Source: Geosiphon pyriformis (taxonomy: Eukaryota; Glomeromycota; Glomeromycetes; Archaeosporales; Geosiphonaceae). Taken from it: 64,000 nt of DNA. The first letter of the stretch is position 1, and each line of letters begins with the position of its first letter. The DNA is taken from contig JAAOMT010000222.1 in NCBI GenBank assembly GCA_016748015.1, positions 862,007-926,006 on the forward strand, written 5' to 3'. The notes beneath the pieces were generated by a model. It was not told the DNA's origin. It made no database searches and saw nothing but the letters and a program-made list of their open reading frames with translations. This document shows, in pieces, positions 9,240-21,339 of this stretch. Made by a program: the position numbers and the translations under genes.

Positions 9240-12200
9240 GCATAATATTAAATATTTTTAAAGCAAAAAATTATACTATTATTGTTGCTAAAAAATAACT
9301 TAAGAAAACAAAAAATTTTATTTAATTATGAATTTTGTAAAAATATAAATTGAAAAAAAAATTAATTTTGGTCAAATATTATTACAAAAATAATTTTTTA
9401 GAAATAATTCAACAACAATTGCAAAATAATGATAATAATAAATCTAATAATAAAAATAGTTATAATAAGAAAAAAACTTAATAAATTAATTTTTACAATA
9501 TTAACAAGTAATATCAAACTATTAAACAATGTTAAAACTAATTAAAAAGAATTATAATGAATTTAAAACTTATTTGCCGGCTATATTACAATATATATTA
9601 AAAAAGAGTTTGTCATTAACCAAAAAAAAGCTAAATAGAATTATCAAAAACATAGTTCTGGTGCCAAATGTTAATACAACTATTACTTTACACTTAATTA
9701 ATAAATATAAAACCCGTTTAATTTATTATAAAAATCAAAAACTTATCAGTTTAATTTTAGGACAAAAAAATCAAACCATTCTAAAAAACCATTCAAAGTT
9801 TAATTTTTGAAATTGGACATTTTCAAAAAATAAAAATTTGACATTTTCAAAAAATAAAAATTTGACATAAAAAGTTACAAATAATCGAGCCTCATTTCGT
9901 GAAGCGAATAAAAAATAATTGTATTAAAAAAACTTTCTAAAAAGACCAATATTATTTAAAATATACCAAAATCAGTTAATTAAAGCTTTGTTTTAGGTTT
10001 ACTTAAATAACATAATAATATACTTAAAAACTTAGAATCAATAGTTTATACATCGCCGAATAGTTTGCACCTTTTTCAAAATGCTCAACTTTGAATTAGC
10101 TTAATTAAATCTTTTTTAAACAGCAATCAACTCAATTGTTGGTTGTTTTAAAAGATGAATTTTTTGATTCTATTAATGTTAAAAATTTTTAAAAACATGA
10201 GCAATCAATAAATATAAATGAAGTGCAATTTTTTTAAACTAGTATTATATCTTTGAAAATTTTAAAAATTGCTTTTCTTTTGAATCAGCTTTCAAAAAAA
10301 AAGCTTTTGAATTAATATGACTTAAAATAAATAAAAACAACAAAAAAATCTTTATATTATTTAAATATTCAATAAATGAAAAAATGAAAAAAAATTAAGA
10401 AATACACAATATGTAAATTAATATTAATAATTTATAAAAATTAGCAATGATTAACGAATTAATAAAAATCACTTAATTAGCTAGAATAATCTTATAATAC
10501 CAATGTGAATCCAAATTATCACGAATTAATATGAGAAAGCTGAAATCACATTAGCAAAAATATTTTAAACAATTAATTTCTAAATTTGTTAATATTTTTG
10601 CTTAAGACAATAATGACTTGAAAAAAAATAATTTGGTTTAATTTAATTATTGATAAGCTCATTAATTTTTTTTGTTAATAAAACAAAAAATTTTTGTGTT
10701 ACTACCAAAAACTTAACAATATTTAGAAAAAAATGTTCTTTTAAACTTAACAATTTACCACTAATATTTTAATGATTAATAAATATTGTATATTTAAAAC
10801 TTTTATGGAAATTAATGGTTGTTATTTAAATAACACTAATATTGGCTTTTCGACTTTTAAAGTCATTTATATTACTAACAAAAAATCTTTTAATAATTAT
10901 GAAAAACAAAATTAAAACTAAATATTAAATTATATGATAACTAAAAAAGAATAATAGCTTTATTATTGATTTGTTGTTAAGAATTTTACGACTTTTAATA
11001 GTAATTGTGATATTATTAAAATTATTATTAATATGTAATTTAGAAAAACTTTAATTGAATTAAAATTTATAGTCAAAAGAAAAAAATGCTTTCAAAACAA
11101 CTAAAAATTATTTTAAATCTGTATTAATTAAGAAAAATATTTTCACAATATTTTGTTTAAGTATTTTTTTTTCTTTTGTGGTTTGATTTTAAACATAAAA
11201 TTTACAAATTTAAACGATAAAAATTGGGTTTAAAATACTTTTTTAGTTATTTTAAATCAATTTTAAAACCAATTTTCTCAGAAATTAGAATTATTTATTA
11301 TTACAGATTTTTTAATTTTGTTAAAATTATATTATTTTTTAGAAAATACTACAAAAAATAATACAAATCATTATTATTAAATAATTAAAATCATTTAATA
11401 AATCAAACTTTTTAATAATTATCATTATTTAAAAATTTAAGGACAAATTTTTAACATCAGTTTCTTGATTTTTAGAATTTCACATTTTTTTATTGTAATT
11501 CAAGTTGCATAAAGTATGTTAAACAACAATAAAAATCAAAAATACACAAATATATTTAATTGTGGCATTTTAAAAAAATTGGGGAATATAATAATATTAT
11601 AATAAAAAGTAGACTTAAACAAATATAAAGATTGAATTTTTTTACAAAAATATTATTATTGTTTTGCTTAATAAAATAATAAGTATAAAGTTATTTTTAA
11701 ATTGACCGATGCATTTTAATTAAAAAAACAACCATTTTAAGAATCTTTAATCTTAGAAATATTTACAGATTATAGATTAAATAATATATTTATTTGTTTA
11801 GTGAATCATACAAATAAAATAAACATAGCTCGAAAACTCTGTATTTTTTTATAAGAAACAATGCAAATAGAAAAACTGGATTTCAAATCTTAACTACTTT
11901 TTACATTTGTAGTTTGTAAAGCAATTTTCTAAGAATATGATTCAAAATTTGCAAAAAAATATTAATTATTATACTGGGTAACTTTTATGTTGTTTTTAGG
12001 CTGGCTCCAAAGTACTTGTAAATACAAGCAAAATAATAGCTATACTATTATTAATTATTTTTATTAAACTGTCAAATATATTTTTACAATTCTGTTGTTA
12101 AAAATTCCATAATTATTACATTTGTATTATGTAGAAAATTTATAACTAGTGCATTAGCTTTGTTAGATTAAGTCATTTATAAATTCTGCAGCTTGATCTT

Positions 12201-13100
12201 TTTTCAATCTTATTAAATGTAAGCTTATATCGTGTAATCATAAAAAATATTTAAAGACTTGTCAATATATTGCTATATTTTAAAAATATATTAAATAAGT
12301 TTACTATTTTCTTTACCAAAAATTTCTTAGAATTATGTTAAAGCAAATTTTGTTTTAAACTATATTTTGAACATGACATAACTAAAAACAAAACAAAGCA
12401 ATTTTAAAAAATAATAATAATACAAATTAATATTTCCAATTCTTTTAATGTAATTTTTTTTCTTAATTAGTTTTATTTTTTTTTTGAAATGACTCTTAAG
12501 ATTTTAAGCCACATTTCAAACTGAATAACTGAAAGTACAAATAACAATATTAATAATATATATTTAATTTAACACATAGATATTTATGTAAATACATATT
12601 AAAAGAGCTTTTTGTAATCAGTTTATAAAAAATAATTTCAAATTAAACAATTTTTTGTAGTATTTTATTTATTAGCTATTTCATAAATTTGTGATATAAC
12701 ACTTTTAAGCAAAATTAAACTGGAAATACATTTTGAAAAAATATATAAATATGTGTCATTTCTAATAAAAATATTTTTGATGAAGCACAAAGAAATTATA
12801 CCATTATATTTCTAAAAACCACTAGAATTTTATTCCCTCTTTTTAATTATCATATTTCAAAATTTTCTTCAATTAAATTATTTCAAATTGCAAAATATTC
12901 TTTTCGGCGCTTTTTAACTCAAAAACACTAGCAACATGCAAATAAAATCTTGCAATTAACTGGGAAAGCTTTGAGTTTACTAGCTTCACTATTATGAAAT
13001 TGGAAAATGGGGCTAAAATTACTAGCATTATATAATAAATTATTGATATTTCAATTAATAAACTTATTTTCAATACATAAAAGCTGCTGTAGCAACAGAC
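9240..13100. other. AT-rich block without credible genes
   Basis: About 3.9 kb of roughly 85% A+T with dense A and T runs. A 93-codon open frame at 9529-9810 is Lys/Asn/Ile/Leu-rich and looks like chance in this composition. The composition is like the 22.7-43.4 kb island. No transposon domain was seen. Confidence 0.6.
9816..9868. repeat. 24-bp tandem duplication
   Basis: GACATTTTCAAAAAATAAAA plus four bases occurs twice back to back (9816-9839 and 9840-9863), followed by a third partial GACAT. Confidence 0.9.
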
Positions 13101-14640
13101 GGAGAATTTTATTTAATTTTTCCATATTTTAAATCTTTATTTAAGAAAAACAGAATAGAGAAGTAGAAAAGCCAACTTGTACCGTATCACATCCAAGGAA
13201 TGCAAAAAAATACATTAGTTCAAGTGGATAAAAAATGATTTGCGAAGGGTCAACTATGATAGATTCTTTAGTAAAAAAAAATTAAGGAGCTAAAGGATAA
13301 AAGATTTAAGAAAAGCATTTTTTGTGGACGTGGTGTTGGTTGTGGTAAGAAACATTTGAAATGGCTTGATGGATGATGATGATTAGTAGGGAGTAGTTTG
13401 TGATGAATAGAGGCTTGGGTTTTTGTTCTCAAAGATTTTGCATCGAACCTGAATTCGTCTGAGAAAAATTCCATAAAATATAATTTTTACAAAACAGCAT
13501 ATCCAGCAATAGCATGTATATCGTTTACAACCATCAATCCTCTCTGGTAATTGTCATCATCATTTGTCGTTCTATCATGTTTTATCTATTGGTCTTTTAA
13601 TTTATACTTTCCCTAAACTAGGAGTCAGCAACTTAATGTTTGTTAAAGAAAAAAATGGTGTTCAAATTTTTTTAAAAAATATTAGAATAAAAGCTTGGAT
13701 TTTAAGCGTTTAAATAAATAAATAAATATTGTTTTTTCTATTTATTAATTTAATTAGTAATTAATAATGTTTAATTAAATAAATTTATAAAAATGATGAT
13801 TTATCTTATAAAATTGAATATTTTCGTTTGAAGAAATACAAATTTACAATAAAATATTAGTGTGAATTGATTCAAAAAATATTTATTATACTTATAATAT
13901 CTTGAAATTTATAAAAATCATCATAATAACTTTTTTATATATTCAATTTGTTTGACGCTTCAGAAAAATAGAATGCAAAGTTTTTAAAGTGGGTGAACCT
14001 ACAGATTATTTCATTTCAAACTTTTTGCAAATTGATAACCTCAACCTCTTGGTGAGCCAAATACAAACTCAAAAATATTTTTCCTCTGTCTTTAGTGTGC
14101 TCACATGATAAGCTAATAAGAAGCCCGGGAAAATAGTAAATTTCGAGTTTTTAATCTTGATAATTTTAAATTATACCAACATCTCAATCTCATCAACTTA
14201 ATACATATATGCTTCTTTATCATTATGAAAATTAACTTTAAAATTTTGGAGAAACACCTTCTGAAATTCAAAAAATTGTGTCAATTATTTATTTTTTCCG
14301 TTTTAAGAAACCAATTAAGTAAACTTAGATTAGAAATAAAATTATGACTAGTAAGAGACAGCAATCATATTTGGTAGTTCTGTAAAATTTATGAAACATG
14401 TATAGCGAAAATTATTAACAGTTTTGAAAGATTTTCATATTGGAATACTTATAAAATAAAATTAATAGATTGTATTTTTTCATAAAAACTTTATTATTAA
14501 CCAATTTATAATTATTTCAATATTTAAATAGTCATTATTATAAAATAATTTCATGTGTTTTTATGTTTGAATGTTAGTTCTTATCACAAAATTCCGGACT
14601 CAATCCGTAATATTTCCATAAAGAATAAGTTTCTCAACCA
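13101..14640. other. Intergenic; right part is the conserved 3' flank of the lipase-like unit
   Basis: 13.1-13.6 kb is of more ordinary composition but I see no gene. From about 13.8 kb to the stop of copy B the sequence resembles the flanks at 3.7-4.6, 18.1-19.3, 53.2-53.75 and 56.3-57.35 kb (for example the GACGCTTCAGAAAAATAG block). It is therefore part of the repeated unit. Confidence 0.6.
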
Positions 14641-14654
14641 AAAAAATCAGCAAT

Positions 14655-16179
14655 TTAACTGCAATCACCCATTGTAATACTAAAATAAGGGCCGTAATGC
14701 TCTTGAATACTGTTCTCGCCTGCGATCGATTGTCCAGAATTACATTCCTAAAAGTTTTGTTTGATTGAAAAAAGTCAAATCTTGAGGTCTATTTGGATTC
14801 CCAAATGTCGAAATGAAAAACAATATCAATACTACTATTATAAACAAAAATCACTACCTTATTCTCCCCTGCTAAATTATCTCCAGAAAAATAAAGCTTT
14901 ACCCGACGAAAAAGATTAACTCGTTCTAAATTGGAAATTTTTTGAGATCTTCCACAATCCCATACAACTTCATCTTCAGGACAATCACAATCTATTGGTC
15001 CAATCATTACTTCCCTTTCGTGATGTTGCATTATTGGGCGTTCATGTTCAATTGGAGGAAAATGTGGGACGTAATCATTTTGACGAGTAACTCTTGTAAC
15101 CTTTACCAAGTCATTCATCATATTAGCAAACATTATATTTCCCGTTCTTGGTTGACCAAAAGTATAAATGGAAATATCAAGTGTCCCTTGGAATTTGATT
15201 CCGGGTGGATAAACTCCAATAAGATCCACTATTGTAAATATTAAACCCGCTATTGCTGCATATGCTATTAATTTTTAAAAAGAAAAAAATCGAATTACTG
15301 AAGAAAAAGGTTTCAAAAACGAAACATTGTAAATTACTCACCACCACCTACACCATGTCCAGAAAAACAAATGCGTGTGAATCCTTTTTCTTCGATTTTA
15401 CTATATATCATTGATATAATAGCATCCATCATCATTATTACCTCATAAAACCATTCTTTATCAACTAGTACTAATGCGTTTTCCTTCATGCCTGGAAGCC
15501 TAAATAGTTCCAACTCACTTTTTCTATTGAACCAGTCAGTTTTGCTTAAAATAGGTGCTCTGAAATGTACAACAATAGTTTCTAAGGGTGGATATTGGAA
15601 TACGTTACCTGTTACAGTCGATTGAATATGGGGTAGTAAAAAAGTTATTTGAATTGAAGTGTCTTTAAACTTTCAAAATTGAAAAAAACTGAATTATTAT
15701 AATATACCAAAAATGTCTTTCCCATTTTCCACAAACTGTCCAAAATTATTATACGAGGAAAATGGCTTACAATAGGCCATATTTGCAAATGCAGCGTTCC
15801 ATTTTAATAGTCCAATCTCAATTCTTTGAGTATTGTTAAATGGTCGTTTTTTAGGGTACACTTTATTACCATTGTCTGTTCTTTTATAGAAGGAATAATC
15901 ATTACTAATTCGTGTCGTTTTTGATAAAAATGAGAATTGAGGTGATATTAAATGTTTCTTAATTGATTCTCGAATATTTTCAGATGGATAAAGTTTATTT
16001 TGTTTTGAATTTGAGAAATTCATCCAAATATCTTTGGATTTTAAACCATTCAAATGTGAAGAAATGGTAATTAAAATAAAGAATATGAATGTTAAAATTA
16101 TTGAAAGGGAACATAATAGGTTTGATTTTATTGAAAATAACCGAGATTTTTTAGTAGAATTTCTTTGTATTTCAGACAT
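14655..16179 (-). CDS. Class 3 lipase-like protein, copy B (serine-less)
   Basis: Complete four-exon model of 412 residues: 15708-16179, 15342-15608, 14858-15264, 14655-14747. Intron phases are 1, 1 and 0 and all introns are GT-AG. A hydrophobic segment at about residues 21-40 suggests a signal anchor. The hydrolase core begins around VVHFRAP, where active family members usually carry an FRGT-like oxyanion motif. The nucleophile elbow is FSGHGVGG, so residue 243 is Gly instead of Ser. The Asp of NDYVPHF (about 310) and the His of EHYGPYF (about 399) are in the family positions. Copy B has an in-frame deletion of about eight residues after CPEDE and an altered FRRVKLYFSG segment. Its exon 1/2 side is nearly identical to copy A. 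Catalysis by the standard Ser-His-Asp mechanism looks impossible as read. Confidence 0.85.
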
Positions 16180-16269
16180 TGTCTCGCTATCTTAAGCTTT
16201 GAAAAGTTTCCTAAATAATTGTGCTCAATTCAATAAAAGATGAAAACTGGATTTTTAGCTCGATATTTA

Positions 16270-16340
16270 GCAAAGATTATAGATCACCAGCACCGGAATT
16301 ATCCTCACAGGTAAAAGGATATTATAAAGGATTTGTTGTG
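16270..16340 (-). promoter_or_regulatory. Conserved upstream element of lipase-like copy B
   Basis: Contains, on the plus strand, CACCGGAATTATCCTCACAG then GTAAAAGGATATTATAAA, the same block as at the other copies, ending about 155 bp upstream of the ATG. In gene direction it presents a TATAATATCC motif, a plausible core promoter. Confidence 0.5.
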
Positions 16341-16424
16341 TGAATATTTAAACTAACATTTCTGAATGATAGAAAATTTTTTTTTAAAACTTTCGATTTT
16401 ATATCCTTAAACAAAATACTAAGT

Positions 16425-16447
16425 ATAATAATAACAATAATAATAAT

Positions 16448-16483
<36 letters not shown>

Positions 16484-16515
16484 AATAATAATAATAATAA
16501 TAATTATTATTATTC
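16425..16515. repeat. (AAT)n/(AAC)n compound microsatellite
   Basis: AAT triplets, then about a dozen AAC triplets, then AAT again, ending in ATTATTATTATT. It separates the upstream region of copy B from the Tc1-bearing spacer. Confidence 0.9.
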
Positions 16516-18120
16516 ATTATTAACCTGTTATTAAATACTAACCAAGACATAGAATTATGCTAATTGTATTATCTTTTAACTTTCCCATTTTCTTTAAAAA
16601 GATCAGCAGCTGATTACATTAATTAAATTATTTACATATGTAATTTAGTTAGATTTATATTGCTCGTAGTTACTTTCCTCTTTATTATCTATTAATGTGC
16701 TATCTAATTTGTTACAACATAGTAATATAACAATCTGTTGTAATCATGAATCAAAATACTTGAGTAATTTAAAAAAATTAGTTTAGTGTTGATGTTGTTT
16801 GACCATTATTTTCTATATAAATACTTATTTAAAAATGAACAAAATACTGTATATACTGAATAAAAACACTTGTAATTTATAATACATCTTACACAAAATG
16901 TAAAAAATGCAATTTTATGCTGTGTGAGAAAATAATTTAAAAGATATAAAAAGATACGGACTTGAATAAGTATCTTTCATACTATATTGAGTTATCTTCT
17001 CAAAATACTCAAAAAAACAGCGTGCAAGAATCTGTAAGCAAGAGAAATTATGCCAAATGCCTTCTGAGCATTTTATTATATGGTCTTCATGTTAACAAAA
17101 AATTGGCAACAAATTTATCACAAAAAGTATTATGCATTTTGCAAACTATTGGAAAGCATTTAGCTGAAAATATATATGCGAAAAGTCTTTGAAAAACCAT
17201 ACCAATATTTAACAAAGCTCAAAATAACGAATTAAGTAATTCATGACTATATATCTAAAATAAGATAAATTTTTGGAAATGAACGGTAGTTTCATTAAAA
17301 TAATGACCCAAAATATACTGGTCATTTGGCCAAAGCTCTTTTAAAAAAATATGTCTGAAGTTATCAAGTGGTCAACTAATAGCCCAGACTTAAACCCCAT
17401 TGAAAAATAGTGGGCCATCTTTAAGAGTAATATAGAAAAAGAAATACTCAAAAATTGCAATGCATTAAAGCAATTCATAAGAGAGAAGTGACATAATATT
17501 TCTCGATCTACCTTAATCGAGTTAGTAAAATCATGCAGCAGCAATGTGAGCTAGTTATTTATATTTACACGTTAATTAAATTTACAAATATCAAAATATT
17601 AATTCTTAACTTATTCGTATTAACTTTAGTTTTTATGATATTGTTTATAAATTTTTGATTAAAAATCAAAATTTAAAAAAATGCTCATCTTAATTATTTT
17701 ATGATTTTATTAAACACATCACAAAATTGATATAATTATTAATTCCAAGTTTTAAATAATATGAGAAATTTTCACAACCTGCTTATTATTTAATTTATTT
17801 TTGTTATCATTTTGAATATTTTTTTTAGCTTGTTTGAATATACAGCTTTAAATTATTTAAAATAACAAATAAAAATTAGTAGCAAAATTATGAAAATGAA
17901 AGAATATTTGAAAATAATAATAATTAATTAAACACAAATAAATAAATAAATTTTGTTTTTGCAATTATCAATTTAATTATTCATCAATGATTTTCAATAA
18001 AAAAATTATTTATCATGTAAACTTGAATATTTTTACATTCCTTAGTTCTAATTAAACAATTTCGTCTTATATGCTCACTACTACTTTAGTATCTGTGCCA
18101 AGATTGCATTTCTGTCAATC
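16514..18120. repeat. Spacer duplicate 2 (matches 2.29-3.67 kb)
   Basis: The counterpart of the 2.29 kb spacer, nearly identical through the Tc1 relic, then with a roughly 160-bp stretch (about 17,660-17,820) that is missing in copy 1. It leads into the 3' flank of copy C. A third, more diverged version without most of the transposase lies at 55.5-56.4 kb. Confidence 0.85.
16962..17560 (+). pseudogene. Tc1/mariner transposase relic (copy 2)
   Basis: Same fragments as copy 1: a DPKYTGHLAKALL-like block near 17,304 and SPDLNPIEK, stop, WAIFKSNIE near 17,380-17,430. It shares the same disabling changes as copy 1, so the element was already dead when the segment was duplicated. It differs from copy 1 by a one-base deletion near 17,101 and by retaining a few extra bases near 17,475. 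Confidence 0.75.
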
Positions 18121-19280
18121 TCATTTAAATATTTATGATGAATACAAATTTCCAATCAAATATTAGTCTGAATTGATTCATAAATTTTTATTATACTTAT
18201 AATATCTTGAACATTGATAAACATAATCTTCACAACTTTCTTATATTTTAGCCAGACAATCACAATTTCTAGTAATTTATTCAATTGCTTGACGCTTCAG
18301 AAAAATAGAATGCAAAATTTTTAAAGTGGGTAAACTAACAGATTATTATATAATTTCTGAGATTCAAGCTTTTTCAAATTGAAACCTTCCACTTCAATAT
18401 GAACCAAATCCAAAATCCAAAAATAATTTTCCTAGTCATAAGTGTTCTCAAATAAAAGGTCCCGAAAATATTTGAGTTTTTAATCTTGCTTATAACAAAG
18501 ATCTACCAATATCATCAACTTAATGTATATATATAGGCTTTTTCTTCCATTAGCTTAGTTTTGAAAAAAAACGTTGAAGGGTATAAAACATTTCATTATG
18601 AGAATTAACGTTATATATTTTTTATTTTGGAGAAATACCTTCAAAAAATTCAAAAAATTGGTTCATTTATTTATTTTTCTGATTTTTGGCTCTTGAAAAA
18701 ACTAACCAAATAAAGTTAAACTGTTAAAGATTAGAAATAAATTATTACTATTTGTATCTGTTGTGTGATAGCAATATTGTTGTTACATCTTTGATAAACT
18801 ACCAACAATGATCAATTTTGAATGGAAGCATAATAATTAATACCTCATTATATTGGAGGCTGTGTAAAATCTATGAAAACATGGATAGAAATATTATAAA
18901 AAAATATTTGACTGTACATCACAATTTCTGAATTTAGATTTGATGAAATAATTATAAATAAAATTAATAGATGTTTTCAAAGTGTAGTTTTTTTTTCTAT
19001 TTTCGAATAAAATAATTGGTAAAAAAATTATGTGAATTATATAAAATTAATTTTTTTTAATTTTAATTCATTAATGGTATTGTTAAGAATAAATAATGAA
19101 ATAAAAGTCAGAATTATATAAAAATTTAAATAGTCATTAATATAAAATAATTTCATTTACTTTTATTTTTGAAATGATAGTTCTTATTACAAAATTCCAT
19201 AAACGATATAAAAAACCAAGTTTCTCAAGCAGAAAAAAAACTATTTTTTTGCAAATTAATAGTAATCTTTCAAATAAAAT

Positions 19281-20846
19281 TTAGCTATCCATCAATAGAC
19301 TGCAATCACCCATTGTAACACCGAAATAAGGGCCGTAATGTTCTTGAATGTTGTTCTCGCCTGCGATCGATTGTCCAGAATTGCATTCCTAATTTTGTTT
19401 AATTGAATAAAATCGAAAACTCAAGGTTTATTTGGACTCCAAAATTTCGAAATGAAATAATACCAATGCAATCATTATAAGCAAAAATTACTACCTTATT
19501 CTCCCCTGCTAAATCATCGTCAGGAATCCAAAACTTTTCCCGACGAAAATCGTTCATTCTTTCTAAATTGAAAATTTTTTGAGGTCTTCCACAATCCCAT
19601 ATAGCTTCTCTATCAATTAAAACAATTTCTTCATCTTCAGGACAATCACAATCTATTGGTCCAATCATTACTTCCCTTTCATGATGTTGCATTATTGAGC
19701 GTTTATTTTCAATTGGAAGAAAATGTGGGACGTAATCATTTTGACGAGTAACTCTTGTAACCTGTACTAAGTCATTCATCATTTTAGCAAACATTATATT
19801 TCCCGTTCTTGGTTGACCATAAGTATAAATGGAAATATCAAGTGATCCTTTGAATTTCATTTCGGATGAACGAAGTCCAATAAGTTCCAATACCGCAAAT
19901 GATAAACCCGCTATTGCTGCATATGCTATTAATTTTTAAAAAGAAAAAAAAAATCCAAATTACTGAAGAAAAAGTTTTTTCAAAAACCAAACAATGTAAA
20001 TTACTCACCACCACCTACACCATGCCCACAAAAAACAATTTTTGTGAATCCTTTTTCTTCGATTGTAGTATATATTATTGATACTATATCATCCATCATC
20101 ATGAATACCTCATTAAACCATTCTTTATCAACTAGTACTAATGCGTTTGTCGTCATTCCTGGAACACTAAATGGTTCCAACTCATTTTTTCTATTATACC
20201 AGTCAGTTTTGCTTAAAATAGGTGCTCTGAAATGTACAACAATAGTTTCTAAGGGTGTATATTGGAATACGCTACCTGTTACAGTCGATTGAATATGGAA
20301 ATAGTAAAAAGTTATTTTAAGTGAGGAGTCTTTAAACTTTCAAAATTGAAAAAAACTGAATTATTATAATATACCAAAAATGTCTTTCTCATTTTTCGCC
20401 AAATTTCCAAAAAGGTTAAATGAGGAATATGGTTCACAATAGGCCATATTTGCATATAAAGCGTGACGATTTAATAGTATAATCGCATCTATTTGAGTGC
20501 TGTCAAATGGTCGTTTTTTAAGGTACACTTCATTACCATTATCTGTTCTTTTAAAGAAGGAATAATTATTACTAATTTGTGATGTTTTTGGTAAAAATGA
20601 GAATTGAGATGATGTTAAAGGTTTCTTGATGGATTCTGGAATATTTTGAAATGGATAAAGTTTATTTCGTTTTGAATTTGAGAAATTCATCAAAATATTT
20701 CTGAATTTTAAATCATTCAAATGTAAAGAAATGGTAATTAAAATAAAGAATACGAATATTAAAATTAATAAAATGAAATATAATAGTTTTAATTTTATTG
20801 AAAAAAATTCAAATTTTTTAGTAGAGTTTTTTTGAATTTTATACAT
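19281..20846 (-). CDS. Class 3 lipase-like protein, copy C (serine-less)
   Basis: Complete model of 425 residues: exons 20375-20846, 20009-20275, 19495-19925 and 19281-19388. Lengths and phases of the first three match copy D exactly. The N-terminus is a basic stub followed by an Ile/Leu/Phe-rich membrane segment. The elbow reads VFCGHGVGG (residue 243 Gly for Ser); Asp about 310 in NDYVPHF; His about 407 in EHYGPYF. The C-terminal tail is the longest of the family, MGDC followed by SLLMDS. Its exon 3, intron 3 and exon 4 are almost the same as those of copy A, while exon 1 is the most diverged apart from E. The likely class is a membrane-anchored or secretory-pathway lipase fold without the catalytic Ser. 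What it binds cannot be read from sequence. Confidence 0.85.
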
Positions 20847-20924
20847 TGTCTCGTTATCTCAATTTTGAAAAAGGTAGGTAAATAACTATGCTCAATTCAA
20901 TAAGAGATGATTAGGGAGATCATC

Positions 20925-20980
20925 AGCACCGGAATTATTTTCACAAGAAAAAAGATATTATAAATGAATTTGTTGTGGGT
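20925..20980 (-). promoter_or_regulatory. Conserved upstream element of lipase-like copy C
   Basis: Plus strand reads CAGCACCGGAATTATTTTCA then AAAAGATATTATAAATGAA. It is the same block as at the other copies but with the TCCT half changed to TTTT, which weakens the inverted repeat while keeping the TATAAT core. Confidence 0.45.
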
Positions 20981-21339
20981 GGGTTTGGAATAATTAAACA
21001 AATGATAGGCAAAAAGTTTTTTGAAACTTCAGATTTTCCTATGACATATTAATATTTTTAAAAAATAATTATAATAATAGATATATTATTAAAAAAAAAA
21101 TCAAAAATATTCAACAATTTCTCCCAAAAAATGGGACCATTTTAATAGATATCAAAAATAATACGCGAAACAAAAGTTAATGAAATATATCATGTAAGCA
21201 ATTTATTCTAAAAATAAATTTTCTTTATAATGTTAAAAGTTCGATTAAGATTTTAGTTTAAAACTTTTGGTAAATATAAAATTGAATGCAATAAAATGAG
21301 AATAGTTTATCGAGGTTTGGTGATACTCGCCTTGTTGGT

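Noticed and set aside
9529-9810. 93-codon open frame in the 9.2-13.1 kb AT block
   Set aside because: Residue composition matches local base composition; no domain and no neighbouring splice or gene context.
13319-13352. Forward-strand GTGGACGTGGTGTTGGTTGTGG resembling the lipase elbow codons
   Set aside because: Opposite strand to all family members, with no surrounding family sequence; chance similarity of G/T-rich words.
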